From positions 2,046,001 to 2,110,000 of the forward strand of contig NZ_CP083560.1 of the NCBI RefSeq assembly GCF_025143825.1: a stretch of 64,000 nucleotides of DNA, read 5' to 3'. Numbering within the stretch: position 1 is the stretch's first letter; every line of letters starts with the position of its first letter. A program made the translations under genes and the position numbers. The notes under the pieces were generated by a model, which had not been told where the DNA came from, did no database searches, and worked only from the letters and a program-made list of their open reading frames with translations. Shown piece after piece: positions 62,440 to 64,000 of the stretch. This stretch comes from Sulfitobacter sp. S223. Its GTDB lineage: Bacteria; Pseudomonadota; Alphaproteobacteria; Rhodobacterales; Rhodobacteraceae.

Positions 62440-63654
62440 TTATTGGCGCACCAGAGCGGCCCTTGCCGCATCCGCATCACGCCAGATCAGAACCGCTTGT
62501 GCTATGCCTTGCGCCATGGTCTGACGCCAGACTGGATCGCTGATATTGGCCAGATCACGGTCAGAGCTGAGAAAGCCGATTTCGATCAAAACCGAAGGGA
62601 TATCGGCAGACTTGAGCACCGAGAATCCTGCTTCGCGCAGCGGATGGCGGTTCATCGGGCCGCCCGCCCCCGCCATGCCCTCTGCCAGCGTCATGGCAAG
62701 TGCGGCTGAACGTGGGCCGGTTTCCTGTCTTGCAAGGTCCAGTAGGACCTGCGCCACCTGATCATCCGATCCGGTCAAATCGGCCCCCGCAATGATGTCA
62801 GAGCGGTTGTGCCGAGAGGCCAGATGTTCTGTCGCGGTATCGCTGGCGTCATCCGATAGGGTATAAACAGTCGCCCCGCGCGCGCCGCCTTGGCTAAGAA
62901 TGTCGGCATGCAAAGAGATAAAAAGATCGCCCTGCGTCTGGTGGGCAATCGCCACGCGAGTCTCAAGGGCGACGAACACATCCTCTTCGCGGGTCAGCAC
63001 CACTTCGACGCCTGCACGGCGAAGGGAATCAGCCAATGTTCGGGCAAAGCTCAGCATGAGTTGCTTTTCGCTCACACCGTTCCGTTCGGCCCCTGGATCG
63101 ACACCTCCGTGACCGGGGTCAAGCACAACGGTAAACCGATCGGCACCGGGACGCGGCGGTGGCGGTGCGCGCAGGAATGCCGGTGTCCAGTTGGGATCAA
63201 TCGGCGCGCCGGAGTTTTCGGCAAATACCTCTGGTGCGACCTTTTTCAATGAAATTTCAAGGGTTGCGCGGCCACTATTGGGGTCAACCGGCATTCCGAT
63301 TTCCTGTGGCAGCATCGGCTCTGCCAGATCAGCCACCAACCGCGACCACCCGGGCTGGAACGCGCCGAACCGCACAGCGCTGATGCGACCGGTCGTGCCC
63401 AACAGGCTGGCGCTGCGCAGGCCGTCAAAATCCACTTCCCGAAAATCAACCACCAGCCGCGCGGGATCATCCAGCGTAAAGACGCGAAACGGCACGCCTT
63501 GTGACAGCCGAAGCGTCAGGTCAGTGCGCCCCCACCAGCCATCGGCAATACTGCTGGCCGATGCATCCACCCGTGCAAGCGCGCTCAACTCTTGCGCAGC
63601 GACTTGAGAAGACGCCCACAACGCACAGAAAATACTTAGCAAAAATCGTTTCAT
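62440..63654 (-). CDS. amiC: N-acetylmuramoyl-L-alanine amidase
   Basis: The 404-aa protein starts with a signal peptide (MKRFLLSIFCALWASSQVAAQ). An AMIN-type domain follows (about 40-150, VPFRVFTLDDPARLVVDFREV), then a zinc-dependent Amidase_3 domain with VVLDPGHGGVDPGA, SLHAD and a terminal VLIEIGFLSSDRD carrying the catalytic Glu. It cleaves the amide between MurNAc and the peptide during cell separation. I took the start at 63654, where the signal peptide begins; 63669 is also in frame. Its order with mrcA is conserved. Confidence 0.92.
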   Translation of the reverse strand: MKRFLLSIFCALWASSQVAAQELSALARVDASASSIADGWWGRTDLTLRLSQGVPFRVFTLDDPARLVVDFREVDFDGLRSASLLGTTGRISAVRFGAFQPGWSRLVADLAEPMLPQEIGMPVDPNSGRATLEISLKKVAPEVFAENSGAPIDPNWTPAFLRAPPPPRPGADRFTVVLDPGHGGVDPGAERNGVSEKQLMLSFARTLADSLRRAGVEVVLTREEDVFVALETRVAIAHQTQGDLFISLHADILSQGGARGATVYTLSDDASDTATEHLASRHNRSDIIAGADLTGSDDQVAQVLLDLARQETGPRSAALAMTLAEGMAGAGGPMNRHPLREAGFSVLKSADIPSVLIEIGFLSSDRDLANISDPVWRQTMAQGIAQAVLIWRDADAARAALVRQ

Positions 63655-63731
63655 CACCGCTCCGGCCACTGCTTCTTTATGTGGCGCTTTGGCCGGAGCC
63701 TATCATTCAATGCAAGGCTTGGTCCAGCGTC

Positions 63732-64000
63732 TCAGCGGGACTGCATGAACGCCGCAAGCCGCGCCAGACCCTCGCGGATATCCGCTGTGCTGCGCGCGTA
63801 GGAAAAGCGCAGCGTCGTGTGGCCGCGCACAGGATCAAAATCCAGTCCCGGTGTGACGGAAACGCCCGCCTTTTCCAGAATTTCGGCTGCCAGCGCGCGG
63901 CTGTCATCGGTGATCCCGCTGACATCGGCGTAAACGTAAAACGCGCCATCTGGCGGAGCAATCCGGTCGAAACCCGCGCGCGGCAGTCCCTCCAGCATCA
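63732..64000 (-). CDS. pyridoxal-phosphate aminotransferase, C-terminal end
   Basis: Only the last about 89 residues are visible; the gene continues past the right edge. APPDGAFYVYADVSGITDDS and ILEKAGVSVTPGLDFDPVRGHTTLRFSYARS are the C-terminal part of fold-type I class I/II aminotransferases; the conserved arginine in RFSY binds the substrate carboxylate. The substrate cannot be told from this part. It reads leftward upstream of amiC. Confidence 0.85.
   Translation of the reverse strand, partial: MLEGLPRAGFDRIAPPDGAFYVYADVSGITDDSRALAAEILEKAGVSVTPGLDFDPVRGHTTLRFSYARSTADIREGLARLAAFMQSR

Overview
The window looks like chromosome of a marine alphaproteobacterium of the Roseobacter group (Rhodobacteraceae). 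The base composition is GC-rich. The gene content is typical of that group: two dimethylglycine/sarcosine-dehydrogenase-like fusion flavoproteins, a DctPQM TRAP transporter, a DksA without its zinc-finger cysteines, Hint/RTX proteins, DUF2852, Bpt, GlnE, and an amidase-PBP1A-prfB cluster. I cannot name a genus from sequence alone.

Layout. 0-8 kb: the tail of a CorC/HlyC-type protein, two paralogous FAD/GcvT fusion dehydrogenases around a DUF2254 membrane protein, and a MobA-like nucleotidyltransferase. 7.5-19.1 kb: two leftward Hint-domain genes. One is a small RTX-Hint protein of 367 aa. The other is a giant 3377-aa secreted-type protein with five nearly identical 855-bp units, further cadherin-like domains, a long RTX block and a C-terminal Hint domain. 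19.1-20.1 kb has no supported gene and ends at a tRNA-Leu(CAA). 20.3-25.9 kb: a YqaA-like protein, DsbB, and an arginine/citrulline-to-proline module (Lrp regulator, arginase, CtlX, ornithine cyclodeaminase), then an FAD monooxygenase.

26-34.5 kb: DksA, MoxR ATPase, a DUF2927 lipoprotein, a 55-aa membrane protein, a VWA protein, an M48 protease, an RlmI-like methyltransferase with a PIN protein, and a lipoprotein. 34.7-40 kb: GlnE with a small partner, DUF2852, RDD and Bpt. 40-47 kb: a TRAP transporter divergent from a Cache-kinase/NarL-type two-component pair, suggesting the pair controls the transporter. 47-50.7 kb: a cation-efflux protein, then acetolactate synthase (ilvB, ilvN) behind a promoter, a 15-codon leader peptide rich in Leu/Val/Ile codons and a terminator, i.e. 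a classical attenuator.

50.8-54.4 kb: a Rieske oxygenase, a small hypothetical, DUF2189 and an amidase. 54.5-58.4 kb looks like an accessory patch of lower GC content with long non-coding stretches: a sulfotransferase, a third Hint protein preceded by an overlapping small ORF, and a methyltransferase. 58.5-64 kb: prfB, PBP1A, AmiC-type amidase and the end of an aminotransferase gene.

The strongest candidates for a second look are the Hint/RTX locus with its apparently recent repeat amplification, the ilv attenuator, and the small ORF in front of the third Hint gene. Family names come from sequence recognition without database searches.
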